Shown: positions 1-9,495, counted from the first letter of the stretch. The stretch: DNA of 62,632 nt from a bacterium (GCA_024408855.1 JAKSUQ010000011.1:1-62632), one strand, 5' to 3'. Program-made: numbers and translations. The notes: generated by a model not told the origin, from the letters alone.

Positions 1-175
1 CTTTCTTTGGTTCATAAGTGTCTCCAATCGGCATATCGGCACCACTGCTAAAAAACGAGTATAATTCTCGTGCTTGTTCCTTTACAAAGTTAACTGCTGC
101 ATCTGAAATATTTTTCAGAGAAGCCTTTCTTTGTTTCAGAGACATTTTCTCCCAGTTAATTGATTCGTTACTCAT
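1..175 (-). CDS. Unknown small protein, N-terminal 58 residues (runs off left edge)
   Basis: An open frame on the minus strand starts with ATG at 175, preceded by a strong AAGGAG Shine-Dalgarno, and runs off the window without a stop. The visible part begins MSNESINWEKMS and is charged and helical, with a Lys/Arg-rich stretch and then a Ser/Gly-containing loop (SSGAD). I do not recognise a family. Its promoter (229-255) is a sigma-28-type site like those of three other lineage-specific genes in this window (17842, 51943, 58409), so it probably belongs to the same regulon. The plus-strand frame over the same bases has no ribosome site and is a shadow. Confidence 0.72.
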   Translation of the reverse strand, partial: MSNESINWEKMSLKQRKASLKNISDAAVNFVKEQARELYSFFSSGADMPIGDTYEPKK

Positions 176-228
176 TTTAAGTTACTCCTTTCTTAAATCT
201 GTAACTAACCTGCTAATACTTTTCATGT

Positions 229-255
229 ATTACGGCAGATTTTTCCAAAACTTTA
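229..255 (-). promoter_or_regulatory. Type A promoter, sigma-28/WhiG-like
   Basis: On the minus strand: -35 TAAAGTTT (255-248), 11-nt spacer, -10 GCCGTAAT (236-229). The FliA consensus is TAAAGTTT-N11-GCCGATAA. Predicted start of transcription is near 222, giving a leader of about 47 nt to the ATG at 175. A GTAACAA box lies 15 nt upstream of the TAAAG, as at 58449-58475. Farther upstream, 281-296 (ATTTAAAACTCCTAAT on the plus strand) is repeated at 52049-52064 near another type A promoter. Confidence 0.75.
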
Positions 256-549
256 ATAAATTTTTGAAAATTGTTACAAAATTTAAAACTCCTAATTCCT
301 ATATCCTAATAAAGTATTTTAATTCATGCAAATTGACATATATGAAACGATATAATTTTACTAAATCCGCAAGGCTCAATATTCACGCTAAAAAGTCATC
401 TTAACAAAAATTAACATTTATCAATTTTATCAAAATTTGTACAACTACTCTCAAGCCGAAAGATGCTAAAACGAAATTCTTATGAGTTAGTGAGGAGTTC
501 GGTATCAGGTTTTATTTTCCCGTCTGAAAAATTACGCTTTGTAAATTGT

Positions 550-578
550 TTGACAATATTGTGCAATTATAGTCTAAT
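550..578 (+). promoter_or_regulatory. Sigma-70 promoter of smc operon
   Basis: TTGACA (550-555), 17-nt spacer, TCTAAT (573-578). Start of transcription would be near 585, leaving a leader of about 53 nt before the smc ATG. The leader contains a small hairpin, AAGCC at 595 pairing with GGCTT near 615. The rest of the 176-637 gap holds the type A promoter of the minus-strand gene; 450-540 has no feature I can name. Confidence 0.6.
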
Positions 579-637
579 GATATATGGAAGATAAGCCGAA
601 TTAGAGCATTTTAGGCTTTTGGGGAGAAAGAAATTAA

Positions 638-3600
638 ATGTACATTAAACAATTGGAAGTGGATAACTTCAAATCTTTTGCCAATAAAGTAGAAATCCCG
701 ATGTTAAAAGGTTTTACAACTATTTCCGGCCCAAACGGTTCCGGAAAAAGTAACATTATCGACAGCATACTTTTTGCACTCGGCTTGTCCAGTGCAAGAA
801 CACTAAGAGCCGAAAAACTATTTCACTTGATTTCCACTTACAATAAACGTAATGAGGCTTTTGTAAAGGTTACGTTTGCCGACACTAACGATAACGGCTC
901 AGGCGGAGAATTTTCTGTTGCAAGAAAAATCCGCAAATCTTCACAAGGGTTTAACAGCATTTATTATCTGGACGACAAAGTCGTTACATTATCTGATATT
1001 CACAATAAATTGGAAAAGTATAATATTACACCAAACAGTTACAACGTCATGATGCAAGGTGATGTTACCTTAATAACAAATTGTTCGCCTAACGAAAGAC
1101 GTAAAATTATTGATGAAATCGCAGGGGTTGCCGATTTCGACAGAAGAATAGAACAAGCCACAAGCGAATTGGAAACCGTTGAAAAAAGAGTTATAAATTC
1201 CTCAATTATACTAAAAGAGGTTAATTCTTTGTTAGAAAAATTACAAGAAGAACGGGAAGTTGCCTTAAAATACAAAAAATTGAAAGACGAAAAATCTTTG
1301 CTCGACAGCCAAATAAGCACCGTTAAATTCTTTGATATAAAAAGAAACCTTGAAAAAGCTCATGAAAATATTTTGGAATTTACTAAAAAGAAAAAGGAAG
1401 AAGAAGTTAAATCCAAAGATCTTGAAGAAAGATTAAAGTTAATAAAAGAAAAATATGAAGAATTGTCAAATACAATAAAGGAAAAAGGTGAAAGCCACCA
1501 ACTTGAACTAAAAAAGCAGGCTGAAGAATTGAAAGGTAATATTTCAAGAAAAACTTCTTCTATCGCTTTTGCCGATAAACAAATTCAAGACAACCTTAAA
1601 ACCGTCGAAAATACAAATAACGGTATCGAAGTTCAAAAAGATAAAATTAAGGATGCTCAATTAAAAATTTCCATGAAAATGGACGAAATTGAAACTATTA
1701 ACACAAATATTGCCGAACAAAAGACTATTCTTGATAAAATTTTGAAAGATATGACAGGTTTGAATGAAACTGCCGAAAAACATCTTGAAAAAAGAAATTC
1801 GTTGAGAAAAGAGCTTGAAAACATTCAGGACAAAGAAACAAAACTTATTCAAGAACAAGCACCGCTTGAAGCAGAATTATCCACTAAGAAAAAACAACTT
1901 GAAGATGCAAAAAACAAGCTCATTGAGTTTGAAAACTTTAAAAATAACTTTGAGGAAACAAAATCATCAAAAGAACTTTTGCTTGAACAACTGCAAAAAG
2001 AACTTGACAGTTTTAAAACCATTCTTAAAGACACAATGTATGAACTTGATAAAACTAAAAACGAAATTAATGATATTGATTATGACTTGCAAACCGCCCG
2101 TCAAAAGATTTATAAGCTCGAGGCCACTAAGCAAGCAAGTGAAGAAGCTAACCTCGGACGTGCAGTTGATACCGTTGTAAACGCAAACATTAGAGGCGTT
2201 CATGCTCCGTTAGTTAAGTTGGGGCAAGTTGATGAAGAATATGCTAAAGCCTTGGAAATCGCAGTAGGCGGGAGAATGTCCCATATCGTAGTTGATGACG
2301 AGCATGTCGCATCCGTCTGTATTGAAACATTAAAGTCAGCAGGTGCAGGCAGAGCAACTTTTGTTCCGCTAAATAAGATTGCTCAATGCCCTAAAAGTCT
2401 TAACCTCCCTAAAGACAAAGGTGTTATAGATTTTGCAATCAATCTTATTGATTTTGAGGATAAATATCTTGATGCATTCTATTATGCAGTCGGAAGCACA
2501 TTGGTAGTTGAAAACAGAGAAGTCGCCAATAAACTTATCGGCAAATACCGAATGGTTACTTTATCAGGTGATTTGTTTGAAAAATCAGGCTCGATTACAG
2601 GCGGTACCGTCCCAAAATCCGGTTTAAAATTTTCACAAAACTCAGATAGCGAGTTAGATGCACTCAAATCAAAACTTGCTGAAAAAGAAAATGAATACGA
2701 AAAATTGTTGAATAAGAAGAACACTCTTGAAGCAAAAGTTGAAGAAATTCGGGGCTTACATTCCGCCTCAACAACAGAATTTAGCAAAGCAAAAATGGAA
2801 TTGGCTAATCTCGAAACAAATTATGGCAACACACAAAAGAATATTGATGAAAAAAAAGAATTTATCAAAATAACAGAACCAGAAATTACAAATATTGAAA
2901 AAAAATTGGATAATTTAGAAGTACAACATATTTCTTTATCCGAAAAATCAACAGAAATTTCAACAGAAATCTCCGAAATTGAAAAGTTAATGAATGACAG
3001 CGATTTGAAGACTTTAAAAGAAAAAACTTCCGGTGTAGAAAACGAAATTAAACGATATGAGAAAAAACTTTCGGATGCTAATAATGAGATTACAGGATTA
3101 AATCAACTAATTGAGTTTATTAATACTACAATATCAACACACAAAGAAACAATTTCTAAATCTCTTGAAAACAATAAAGCATTAGAAAGTGATAAAATAA
3201 AATTTGCAGATGAAATAAAGGCTTTGGAAGAACAAGAAAAAATCCTGGAAGATCAAATTCAGGAAATTTCCGATAAGCTGAAGGAACTTCTGACCCAAAG
3301 AGATTCTATAAATAATGATTTGGTAGAACTCGAAACTCAAAAAAATCTTAAACAAGCTGATATCGAAAAAATCGGGGAACAAATTGAATCATTTAAGGCA
3401 AGACGTCGTGAGCTTGAACCACAACTTGAAGAAACAGTTCAGGTATTAGAAAATTCAGGAATTAAGGTTGGTGAGCTCGAGCCGGTGGAAATGTCCATTG
3501 ACGAAATAACTTCAAAAATTCAAAGATTACAGAAAAAAATGGATGAATTGGGTGCTGTTAATATGCGTGCATTAGAGGATTATGATAATGTTCTTGCTCG

Positions 3601-4141
3601 ACAACAAGAATTAAATTCTCAAATAGAAACTCTAAGCTCCGAAAAAGCACAAATTATGGAAAGAATGAAAGGTTATGAAGATTTGAAGAAAGAAACTTTC
3701 CTCAAAACATATAATGCTATTAATATTCATTTTAAAGAAATTTTCCATAAACTATCTGACGGCGAGGGTACATTGCTCTTAGAAAACGAAGAAAATCCGT
3801 TCTTAGGCGGCTTAGACATAGAAGCTCAGCCAAGAGATAAGAAAAAACAACGACTTGCCGGTATGTCAGGCGGAGAAAAGGCTTTAACAGCACTATCATT
3901 TGTATTTGCTATACAAAAATACATGCCAGCACCTTTTTATGCTTTTGATGAAGTAGATGCAAGCCTTGACGGAATAAATGTTGAGAAATTGGCACATATC
4001 GTTCAAACACAAGCCGATTCGACACAATTCATTGTAGTTAGCCACCGCAAACCAATGATTGAATCTGCACACAGAACAATCGGTGTTACCCAAAAAGAAA
4101 AAGGAATATCAAAAGTAACCGGTGTTAAATTGAGAGATTAA
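638..4141 (+). CDS. smc: Chromosome segregation ATPase SMC
   Basis: The 1167-residue protein has the full SMC plan. The N-terminal head carries Walker A GPNGSGKSN at residues 31-39. Two very long Lys/Glu-rich coiled coils flank a hinge at about 505-660 (with GRAVDTVV and GGRMSHIVVDD). The C-terminal head has the signature MSGGEKAL and Walker B FYAFDEVDASLD. SMC dimers, with ScpA and ScpB, load on DNA near origins and organise the chromosome. The ATG follows GGGGAGAAAG. scpA and scpB follow directly, so the complete condensin is encoded together. Length is normal for bacterial SMC (about 1150-1200). Confidence 0.97.
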   Translation: MYIKQLEVDNFKSFANKVEIPMLKGFTTISGPNGSGKSNIIDSILFALGLSSARTLRAEKLFHLISTYNKRNEAFVKVTFADTNDNGSGGEFSVARKIRKSSQGFNSIYYLDDKVVTLSDIHNKLEKYNITPNSYNVMMQGDVTLITNCSPNERRKIIDEIAGVADFDRRIEQATSELETVEKRVINSSIILKEVNSLLEKLQEEREVALKYKKLKDEKSLLDSQISTVKFFDIKRNLEKAHENILEFTKKKKEEEVKSKDLEERLKLIKEKYEELSNTIKEKGESHQLELKKQAEELKGNISRKTSSIAFADKQIQDNLKTVENTNNGIEVQKDKIKDAQLKISMKMDEIETINTNIAEQKTILDKILKDMTGLNETAEKHLEKRNSLRKELENIQDKETKLIQEQAPLEAELSTKKKQLEDAKNKLIEFENFKNNFEETKSSKELLLEQLQKELDSFKTILKDTMYELDKTKNEINDIDYDLQTARQKIYKLEATKQASEEANLGRAVDTVVNANIRGVHAPLVKLGQVDEEYAKALEIAVGGRMSHIVVDDEHVASVCIETLKSAGAGRATFVPLNKIAQCPKSLNLPKDKGVIDFAINLIDFEDKYLDAFYYAVGSTLVVENREVANKLIGKYRMVTLSGDLFEKSGSITGGTVPKSGLKFSQNSDSELDALKSKLAEKENEYEKLLNKKNTLEAKVEEIRGLHSASTTEFSKAKMELANLETNYGNTQKNIDEKKEFIKITEPEITNIEKKLDNLEVQHISLSEKSTEISTEISEIEKLMNDSDLKTLKEKTSGVENEIKRYEKKLSDANNEITGLNQLIEFINTTISTHKETISKSLENNKALESDKIKFADEIKALEEQEKILEDQIQEISDKLKELLTQRDSINNDLVELETQKNLKQADIEKIGEQIESFKARRRELEPQLEETVQVLENSGIKVGELEPVEMSIDEITSKIQRLQKKMDELGAVNMRALEDYDNVLARQQELNSQIETLSSEKAQIMERMKGYEDLKKETFLKTYNAINIHFKEIFHKLSDGEGTLLLENEENPFLGGLDIEAQPRDKKKQRLAGMSGGEKALTALSFVFAIQKYMPAPFYAFDEVDASLDGINVEKLAHIVQTQADSTQFIVVSHRKPMIESAHRTIGVTQKEKGISKVTGVKLRD

Positions 4142-4236
4142 GAACAAATTATGACTTTTCCTTAATTTGGAGGAGTTAATAAAAAAACATTTGAAATAAA
4201 ATTTAAGATGCGAATGAGGTTTATAAATAGGGATTA

Positions 4237-5151
4237 ATGGTAGCAAATAGCATGGGAAATATTAATACAGACATAACCGGTCAAAGTTTCGTGAATACCG
4301 ATACTACTGAAGTTGATGGTATAGAAATCTTGGTCAGCATGGCTAAACAAGGAAAAATTGATCCTTGGAATATTGATATAGTTGAAGTTACAGATAAATA
4401 TCTGACTCAATTATTTCAGTCAAAATCTCAAAATCTTAAATTAACAGGAAGAACCCTTTTATTTGCCGCTATATTACTAAAGCTCAAATCAAACATATTA
4501 GAAGGACTTGATATAATTAATTTTGAATCGACTCCTGTTGATGATGAGTTGAGTTATGATGATTCACCACTTGATTACGAGGAAGAATTTGTACCAACAA
4601 ACAACATTATTTCAATAGATGAAGTTCTGCAAAGACGCACAAGCGTAAGACTTAACCATAACAGAGTCGTTACATTGCGTGATTTGATAAGACAGTTAGA
4701 ATTTTATGAAATGTGGGATAAAAAGTTGGCACTTAAAAATGCACACGAAAGAGCCAAACATAGAATTCAAAGTTATGCAAAACTTTCAACAGCAGATATT
4801 ATGAATTTACCACATGATGAATATATCGAAAATGGTGTACAGAGATTGCGTGAAAATTTAGAAGAAATTCTTAACAGACAAGACAAAATAGAGCTAAATG
4901 AACTGACATTACTGGGTATGGATAGAGTAAATGCCTATATATCTTTGCTCTTTCTTACGGTTGACAGCGATTATGATTTGGAACAAGACGAATTTTATTC
5001 GGATTTGTACGTTATAAGACGTCCACGTAAAGACATCAGCACACAAGATTCTAACAATGATAATGACAATGACAACATTTATGATGATGTTATGCGGACA
5101 AAAAACACTATTATAGAGGAAGAAAATGGAACAGTTGAAATCGAGAATTGA
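4237..5151 (+). CDS. scpA: Segregation and condensation protein A (kleisin)
   Basis: This 304-residue protein has the kleisin N-terminal helical part with the characteristic DGIEILVSMAKQGKIDPW segment, followed by LLFAAILLKLKSN. An acidic middle leads to a C-terminal winged-helix part (near VNAYISLLFL). It bridges the SMC heads and binds ScpB. It is slightly longer than usual (240-260), the extra being acidic Asp/Asn-rich sequence near the C-terminus (residues about 265-290). It lies 95 nt after smc and overlaps scpB by 26 nt. Two in-frame starts are possible (4237 and 4252); the first has AGGG upstream. Confidence 0.95.
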   Translation: MVANSMGNINTDITGQSFVNTDTTEVDGIEILVSMAKQGKIDPWNIDIVEVTDKYLTQLFQSKSQNLKLTGRTLLFAAILLKLKSNILEGLDIINFESTPVDDELSYDDSPLDYEEEFVPTNNIISIDEVLQRRTSVRLNHNRVVTLRDLIRQLEFYEMWDKKLALKNAHERAKHRIQSYAKLSTADIMNLPHDEYIENGVQRLRENLEEILNRQDKIELNELTLLGMDRVNAYISLLFLTVDSDYDLEQDEFYSDLYVIRRPRKDISTQDSNNDNDNDNIYDDVMRTKNTIIEEENGTVEIEN

Positions 5152-5671
5152 AGCTGTTTTATTTATAACAGCAAAAGTTTTGCAAGTAGAAGAAATTGCA
5201 GAAATTTTAGGAGAAGAGTCTGACATTGTAGAAGAAGCTCTTTTGGAGCTTATTATGGACTATGCTTCAAGAGAAGGTGCATTAGAAATTGACGATGAAA
5301 ATGGCTATATTTTACAAGTTAAGCAAGAACATTTGGATATAGTTGAAAAATTATGTCCTGTTGAGTTAAAGCCATCCGTCTTGAAAACTCTTACTGTGAT
5401 TGCTTTAAAAGAACCTATTAGACAAACTCTTTTGAAAGATATAAGAGGCTCTAATGCTTATGAACATGTACAGGAGCTTATAGATAAAGGACTCGTTTCA
5501 AAGAATAAAGATAAAAACGGTCGTTCTTTTAATTTAAAAACAACAAAAAAATTTAATGAATACTTTAAACTCAAAGGCGATGTAAAGACATTGGTTAAAA
5601 CACTCAATATTGACAATGGTGTTAAGGATGAGCCTGGAATTGAGGAAAAATTTGCTTCGGAGCAAAGCTGA
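5126..5671 (+). CDS. scpB: Segregation and condensation protein B
   Basis: This 181-residue protein has two winged-helix domains typical of ScpB. The start EQLKSRIEAVLFITAKVL matches the family's 'EAlLFia' opening, and VLKTLTVIALKEPIRQTLLKDIRG matches the 'vLaiIAYkQPItr...iRG' motif, here altered by losing the usual Tyr and Gln (ALKEPI). It forms a dimer on the ScpA linker in the SMC complex. The ATG at 5126 follows GAGGAAG and lies inside the end of scpA, implying translational coupling. Confidence 0.93.
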   Translation: MEQLKSRIEAVLFITAKVLQVEEIAEILGEESDIVEEALLELIMDYASREGALEIDDENGYILQVKQEHLDIVEKLCPVELKPSVLKTLTVIALKEPIRQTLLKDIRGSNAYEHVQELIDKGLVSKNKDKNGRSFNLKTTKKFNEYFKLKGDVKTLVKTLNIDNGVKDEPGIEEKFASEQS

Positions 5672-5678
5672 GGTTATT

Positions 5679-7154
5679 ATGCAAAATTCTAAGAATATTT
5701 TTTTGCATATATTTGCAATTTGTTTTATAGCAGTTTTATGTATAACAAAAAACCCCGGATGGTATCATGTTTTTCTTGCTAATTTTAATATATTTACACA
5801 TAATACCAATGCTGCCATAGTAAACTATGAACAAGCAATGGATTATATTGAGTTGAGCGAAAATGATCGTGATACTTTTGTGGATTTAGTTATGAAAACA
5901 CCAATAAATTCAAATGCTCAAAAATATTTACTAAAAATTGTTAAATCAGAACAAAAAGATAATGCAAGAGCTTTGGCAGTTAGTAAATTAAATGAATTAA
6001 GGGATGAAATTGCAGAAAACTATCCAAATAATTATATACGTCAAGCGACATTTAACCAAAAAATAATCAGATGGAATAAATTTCCTATAACGTATGGATT
6101 TATAAATCCTCAATCTGCACCTGAATATTATACTGAAGAAATAGAAAATGCTTTCGCTTTATGGCAAAATATAACAGAAAACAAAATTTCTTTTAAAAGA
6201 GATGATAACAAACCTAATATTATAATAAAGTTTGCATTTACGAATAATTCCTCAAACGATTACGAAAATGGTCAAAAATATGTTGTAGCATATACCCAAC
6301 CATCATTTAAGTTCGATAAATTGGAAAATATGACAATAAATTTCGGAATTACTGCTCCGAACGGAGAAGAATATTCTCCAAATTTCGTCTACAATACCGC
6401 TATACATGAAATTATTCATGCATTAGGTTTTATGGGACATAGCGACAATCCAAGGGATATTATGTATTTATCCTCATCACCCAAGGTCAAATTTGATGAT
6501 TTGAGAACAAAACCAACTATCGAAGATTTATATACATTAGAGCTTCTTTACGATATTGAACCTGATATAACAAATGGTAATCCAACTCCAACAAAATATA
6601 TTCCTTACCTAATTATCGGAAACGAAAATGATGTTGCTAATGCTAAAATACGAGAAGCACAAATTTATATATCTAAAGCCCCAAATTTACCAATAGGATA
6701 CATAGATTTGGCAATAAGCTATATGTCAGTTAACGAATACAATAAAGCAATAAAAAACTTACACAAGGCCCTAACTCTTTCATATTCGGATAAAACATCC
6801 GCAATAATCTACAATAACTTAGCAATCGCTTATTTTGTAACAAAGGATTATCGCAGAGCTGAAATATATGCAAACAAAGTCTTAGATATTCATAATTCTG
6901 ACGAGATAGAATACCTTTTGGCAAATATTTACGAAAAGAAAGGGGATTTAACAAAAGCTGAACGCCAATATAAGCTTTTATGTGCAAAATATCCTGAAAA
7001 AATTGAATACGCTATTTCTTTGACAAATATGTTTGTAAAAAAACATATGTACCTTTCGGCAAGAAAAGTATTAAAAAATTACATCAAACACAACCCGTCA
7101 GCAAAAAATAACAGCTTATTCAGAAGCTATGGTATTTTAAGTTTAGGACTTTAG
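5679..7154 (+). CDS. Membrane-anchored matrixin-like zinc protease with TPR repeats
   Basis: I place the start at ATG 5679 (GAGG just upstream, 7 nt after the scpB stop) rather than at an earlier in-frame start inside scpB. The 491-residue protein starts with one hydrophobic segment (about residues 9-25), either a signal peptide or an anchor. A zinc site HEIIHALGFMGH at 243-254 is followed by a Met-turn DIMY at 260-263, the pattern of metzincin/matrixin peptidases (M10). The C-terminal third (about 320-491) consists of TPR helices. It should act outside the cytoplasm. Its position behind scpB looks accidental or operonic; no functional link with condensin is evident. Confidence 0.85.
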   Translation: MQNSKNIFLHIFAICFIAVLCITKNPGWYHVFLANFNIFTHNTNAAIVNYEQAMDYIELSENDRDTFVDLVMKTPINSNAQKYLLKIVKSEQKDNARALAVSKLNELRDEIAENYPNNYIRQATFNQKIIRWNKFPITYGFINPQSAPEYYTEEIENAFALWQNITENKISFKRDDNKPNIIIKFAFTNNSSNDYENGQKYVVAYTQPSFKFDKLENMTINFGITAPNGEEYSPNFVYNTAIHEIIHALGFMGHSDNPRDIMYLSSSPKVKFDDLRTKPTIEDLYTLELLYDIEPDITNGNPTPTKYIPYLIIGNENDVANAKIREAQIYISKAPNLPIGYIDLAISYMSVNEYNKAIKNLHKALTLSYSDKTSAIIYNNLAIAYFVTKDYRRAEIYANKVLDIHNSDEIEYLLANIYEKKGDLTKAERQYKLLCAKYPEKIEYAISLTNMFVKKHMYLSARKVLKNYIKHNPSAKNNSLFRSYGILSLGL

Positions 7155-7156
7155 AG

Positions 7157-8434
7157 TTACTTAACAAATATAGTCTGTTCTCTATCCGGACCTACGGAAA
7201 TTATCTCAACAGGTGCTTGTATTAATTTCTCCAAACGCTTTATGTATTTTTTTGCATTTACAGGTAAATCATTATAATTCTTTATACCAGAAAGACTTGT
7301 TTTCCAACCTTGGTGAGTTTCATAGATCGGTTCTAAGTATTTATGAATAAATACATCCGTCGGATATGACTTATATACATTATCATTTCTGCAATCTTTA
7401 TATGCGACACAGATTTTAACCTCTTCAAATTCATCTAAAACATCAATTTTAGTCAGTGCAACAGATGTAATGCCGCCAACAAGCACAGCATACTTCATTG
7501 TAACTGCATCAAACCATCCGCAACGTCTTGGTCTTCCGGTTGTTACCCCAAACTCACGACCTATATTGCGAATTTTATCACCAACATCATCAGTCAATTC
7601 CGTTACAAAAGGACCATCTCCTACCCTTGTAACATATGCTTTTGCTACACCTATGACTTTATCAATCATAGTGGGGCCATACCCGCTACCAACAGATGCT
7701 CCACCTCCAATAGGATTTGAACTTGTTACATACGGATAAGTGCCGTAATCAACATCTAACATGACACCTTGAGCACCCTCAAAAAGTATCGTTTTATTTT
7801 TATAATTATTTAACAATTCCTGCCAATCAAAGCAAACATAAGGTTTAAATAACTCCGCATACCTCTCGCACAATGACATCAGGCAGTCTTTTGTGTAAAC
7901 ATCTACTCCGTATACCTTTTCCAACTCTTTATTTTTTACGAATAAAATCCTGTCTAACTTTTGTTCAAGGGCTTCGTAAGAGTACAAATCCTGAATTTTC
8001 AGAGATATTCTTGCCATTTTATCAGTATATGTAGGACCAATTCCTTTTTTAGTTGTACCAATTTTATTTTTTCCTGAACATTGTTCATTTGCACCATCAA
8101 TTTCAATATGATAAGGCATTGTGATAGTAGCTAACGGAGAAATTTTAAGATTTTTAAAATCAACGCCTAATGCCTTAAATTCATTAACCTCATTTTCAAA
8201 AGACTCAGGATGAATAACAGTTCCTGCTCCAATAAAACAAACTGTATTACGGTACAAAATTCCTGACGGTATCATATGAAACTTATAAGTTACACCGTCT
8301 ACAACAACAGTATGACCGGCATTACATCCACCTTGATACCTTATGACTAAATCGGCTTTGCTTGCCAACAAATCAGTAATTTTTGCTTTACCCTCATCTC
8401 CCCACTGGGAGCCAATAACGACAGTATTATTCAT
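7157..8434 (-). CDS. purA: Adenylosuccinate synthetase
   Basis: This 425-residue enzyme condenses IMP and aspartate with GTP to adenylosuccinate, the first committed step of AMP synthesis. It has the N-terminal QWGDEGKAKITD loop, the GCNAGHTVV and GAGTVIHPE motifs, and the C-terminal SVGPDREQTI. The glycine usually found in GDEGKGK is alanine here, which is unusual for this very conserved loop. The ATG at 8434 follows AAAGGT. Its stop lies 2 nt from the convergent protease stop at 7154. A Cys-rich small gene and an NADPH-linked flavoprotein gene precede it on the same strand. Confidence 0.97.
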   Translation of the reverse strand: MNNTVVIGSQWGDEGKAKITDLLASKADLVIRYQGGCNAGHTVVVDGVTYKFHMIPSGILYRNTVCFIGAGTVIHPESFENEVNEFKALGVDFKNLKISPLATITMPYHIEIDGANEQCSGKNKIGTTKKGIGPTYTDKMARISLKIQDLYSYEALEQKLDRILFVKNKELEKVYGVDVYTKDCLMSLCERYAELFKPYVCFDWQELLNNYKNKTILFEGAQGVMLDVDYGTYPYVTSSNPIGGGASVGSGYGPTMIDKVIGVAKAYVTRVGDGPFVTELTDDVGDKIRNIGREFGVTTGRPRRCGWFDAVTMKYAVLVGGITSVALTKIDVLDEFEEVKICVAYKDCRNDNVYKSYPTDVFIHKYLEPIYETHQGWKTSLSGIKNYNDLPVNAKKYIKRLEKLIQAPVEIISVGPDREQTIFVK

Positions 8435-8445
8435 ATTTTACCTTT

Positions 8446-8646
8446 TTATCCGTTATTTTGAGCTTGTTTTGCTTTAGCTTGTTTAGCCTGAACGTCAAGC
8501 ATTGAATTATGTGCCATCATATAAACCGAACAAATTTTGTAGTTCTTCAAATACCAAGCACAATTTTCTTGCATACAAACAATCTCGACTTGTGAACCGA
8601 CGCTCATAAGCGGACATAAAGGTATTGTTTTTTCTTGAGTTGCCAT
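8446..8646 (-). CDS. Small Cys-rich protein, putative metal-binding
   Basis: This 66-residue protein starts at ATG 8646, with GGAG 7 nt upstream; a TTG four codons earlier would overlap that ribosome site. Four cysteines (C11, C24, C29, C39) lie in the pattern CP-x11-C-x4-CAWYL-x6-C, which resembles the short 'CPxM...C...CAxY...C' proteins found in many gut anaerobes and suggests a zinc or iron-sulfur site. The C-terminus is a Lys/Ala/Gln-rich helix. It sits between an NfnA-like gene (15 nt) and purA (11 nt), so it is very probably cotranscribed. Function unknown. Confidence 0.8.
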   Translation of the reverse strand: MATQEKTIPLCPLMSVGSQVEIVCMQENCAWYLKNYKICSVYMMAHNSMLDVQAKQAKAKQAQNNG

Positions 8647-8661
8647 TTTTATCTCCAATTA

Positions 8662-9495
8662 TTATACTAATTTCATTAAATTACAGTTTTCACTTCGTTT
8701 TTTCTCTATATCTTTATATATTTTGGTTCTGTTTATAACTTCATCAAAATCTATCAGATGTGCATTAAATTCCGGACCATCAACACAAGCAAACTTTGTT
8801 TCTCCTCCGACTGTTAGCCGACAAGCACCGCACATTCCGGTTCCATCAACCATAATCGGGTTCATGCTTGCTTCCGTATATATATTTTTATTTCTTGTCA
8901 AATCTGCTACGGCTCTCATCATAGGCATAGGACCAATTGCCAACACATGGTCAACAGGTTCTTGAGAGACTATTCTATCAAGAACTTGAGTTACAAACCC
9001 CTTTTCTCCGAGAGAGCCATCATCTGTTGTAATATAAAGTTTATCACAAACTTTTTCCATTTTATCCTGCCAAAATATCAAATTTTTATTTCTGGCACCC
9101 ATAATCATATAAACTTTATTGCCTGCTTCTTTAAATGCTTTCGTAATGAGATAACATGGTGCGGCACCATAACCTCCGGCCACACAAACAACTGTACCAC
9201 AGTTTCTTATACCTGTCGGTTGTCCTAAAGGTCCTGCTATATCAGGCAATTCATCTCCGACATTAAATTCAGCCAGCTTTTGTGTTGAATGTCCGACCGC
9301 CATGAACACAATAGTCAATATGCCTGCTGCTTTATTAACATCAGCTATTGTTAAAGGAACTCTTTCACCGTTTTCTTCTGCTCGAAAAATTATAAATTGA
9401 CCTGCTTGTGCATTTCTAACAACATAAGGAGCCAGTATAGTCATTTCATACTGATTGGGGCATAATTCAATTTTGCTTAAAATTTTGTATCCCAC
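8662..9495 (-). CDS. NfnA/SudB-like ferredoxin-NADP reductase subunit (FAD, [2Fe-2S])
   Basis: The 277-residue protein has a ferredoxin-reductase fold. It has an N-terminal FAD-binding barrel, an NAD(P)-binding domain with CVAGGYGAAP (104-113), and a C-terminal iron-sulfur site, DGTGMCGAC...C-x-DGPEF (C222, C225, C237 with D217). In characterised NfnA proteins one Asp and three Cys hold the [2Fe-2S] cluster, which fits. Its family passes electrons among NAD(P)H, ferredoxin and a glutamate-synthase-like partner subunit (NfnB/SudA). No partner gene is in this window. The start is GTG at 9495 with AGGA upstream. The dihydroorotate-dehydrogenase electron-transfer subunit PyrK is the alternative. 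Confidence 0.85.
   Translation of the reverse strand: MGYKILSKIELCPNQYEMTILAPYVVRNAQAGQFIIFRAEENGERVPLTIADVNKAAGILTIVFMAVGHSTQKLAEFNVGDELPDIAGPLGQPTGIRNCGTVVCVAGGYGAAPCYLITKAFKEAGNKVYMIMGARNKNLIFWQDKMEKVCDKLYITTDDGSLGEKGFVTQVLDRIVSQEPVDHVLAIGPMPMMRAVADLTRNKNIYTEASMNPIMVDGTGMCGACRLTVGGETKFACVDGPEFNAHLIDFDEVINRTKIYKDIEKKRSENCNLMKLV

Noticed and set aside
18-404. Plus-strand reading frame of 128 residues at the left edge
   Set aside because: It has no ribosome site, lies opposite a better minus-strand gene (1-175) and crosses that gene's promoter.
5610-5678. Earlier start of the matrixin-like protease inside scpB
   Set aside because: It would place charged residues before the signal segment and has no ribosome site; ATG 5679 has GAGG.
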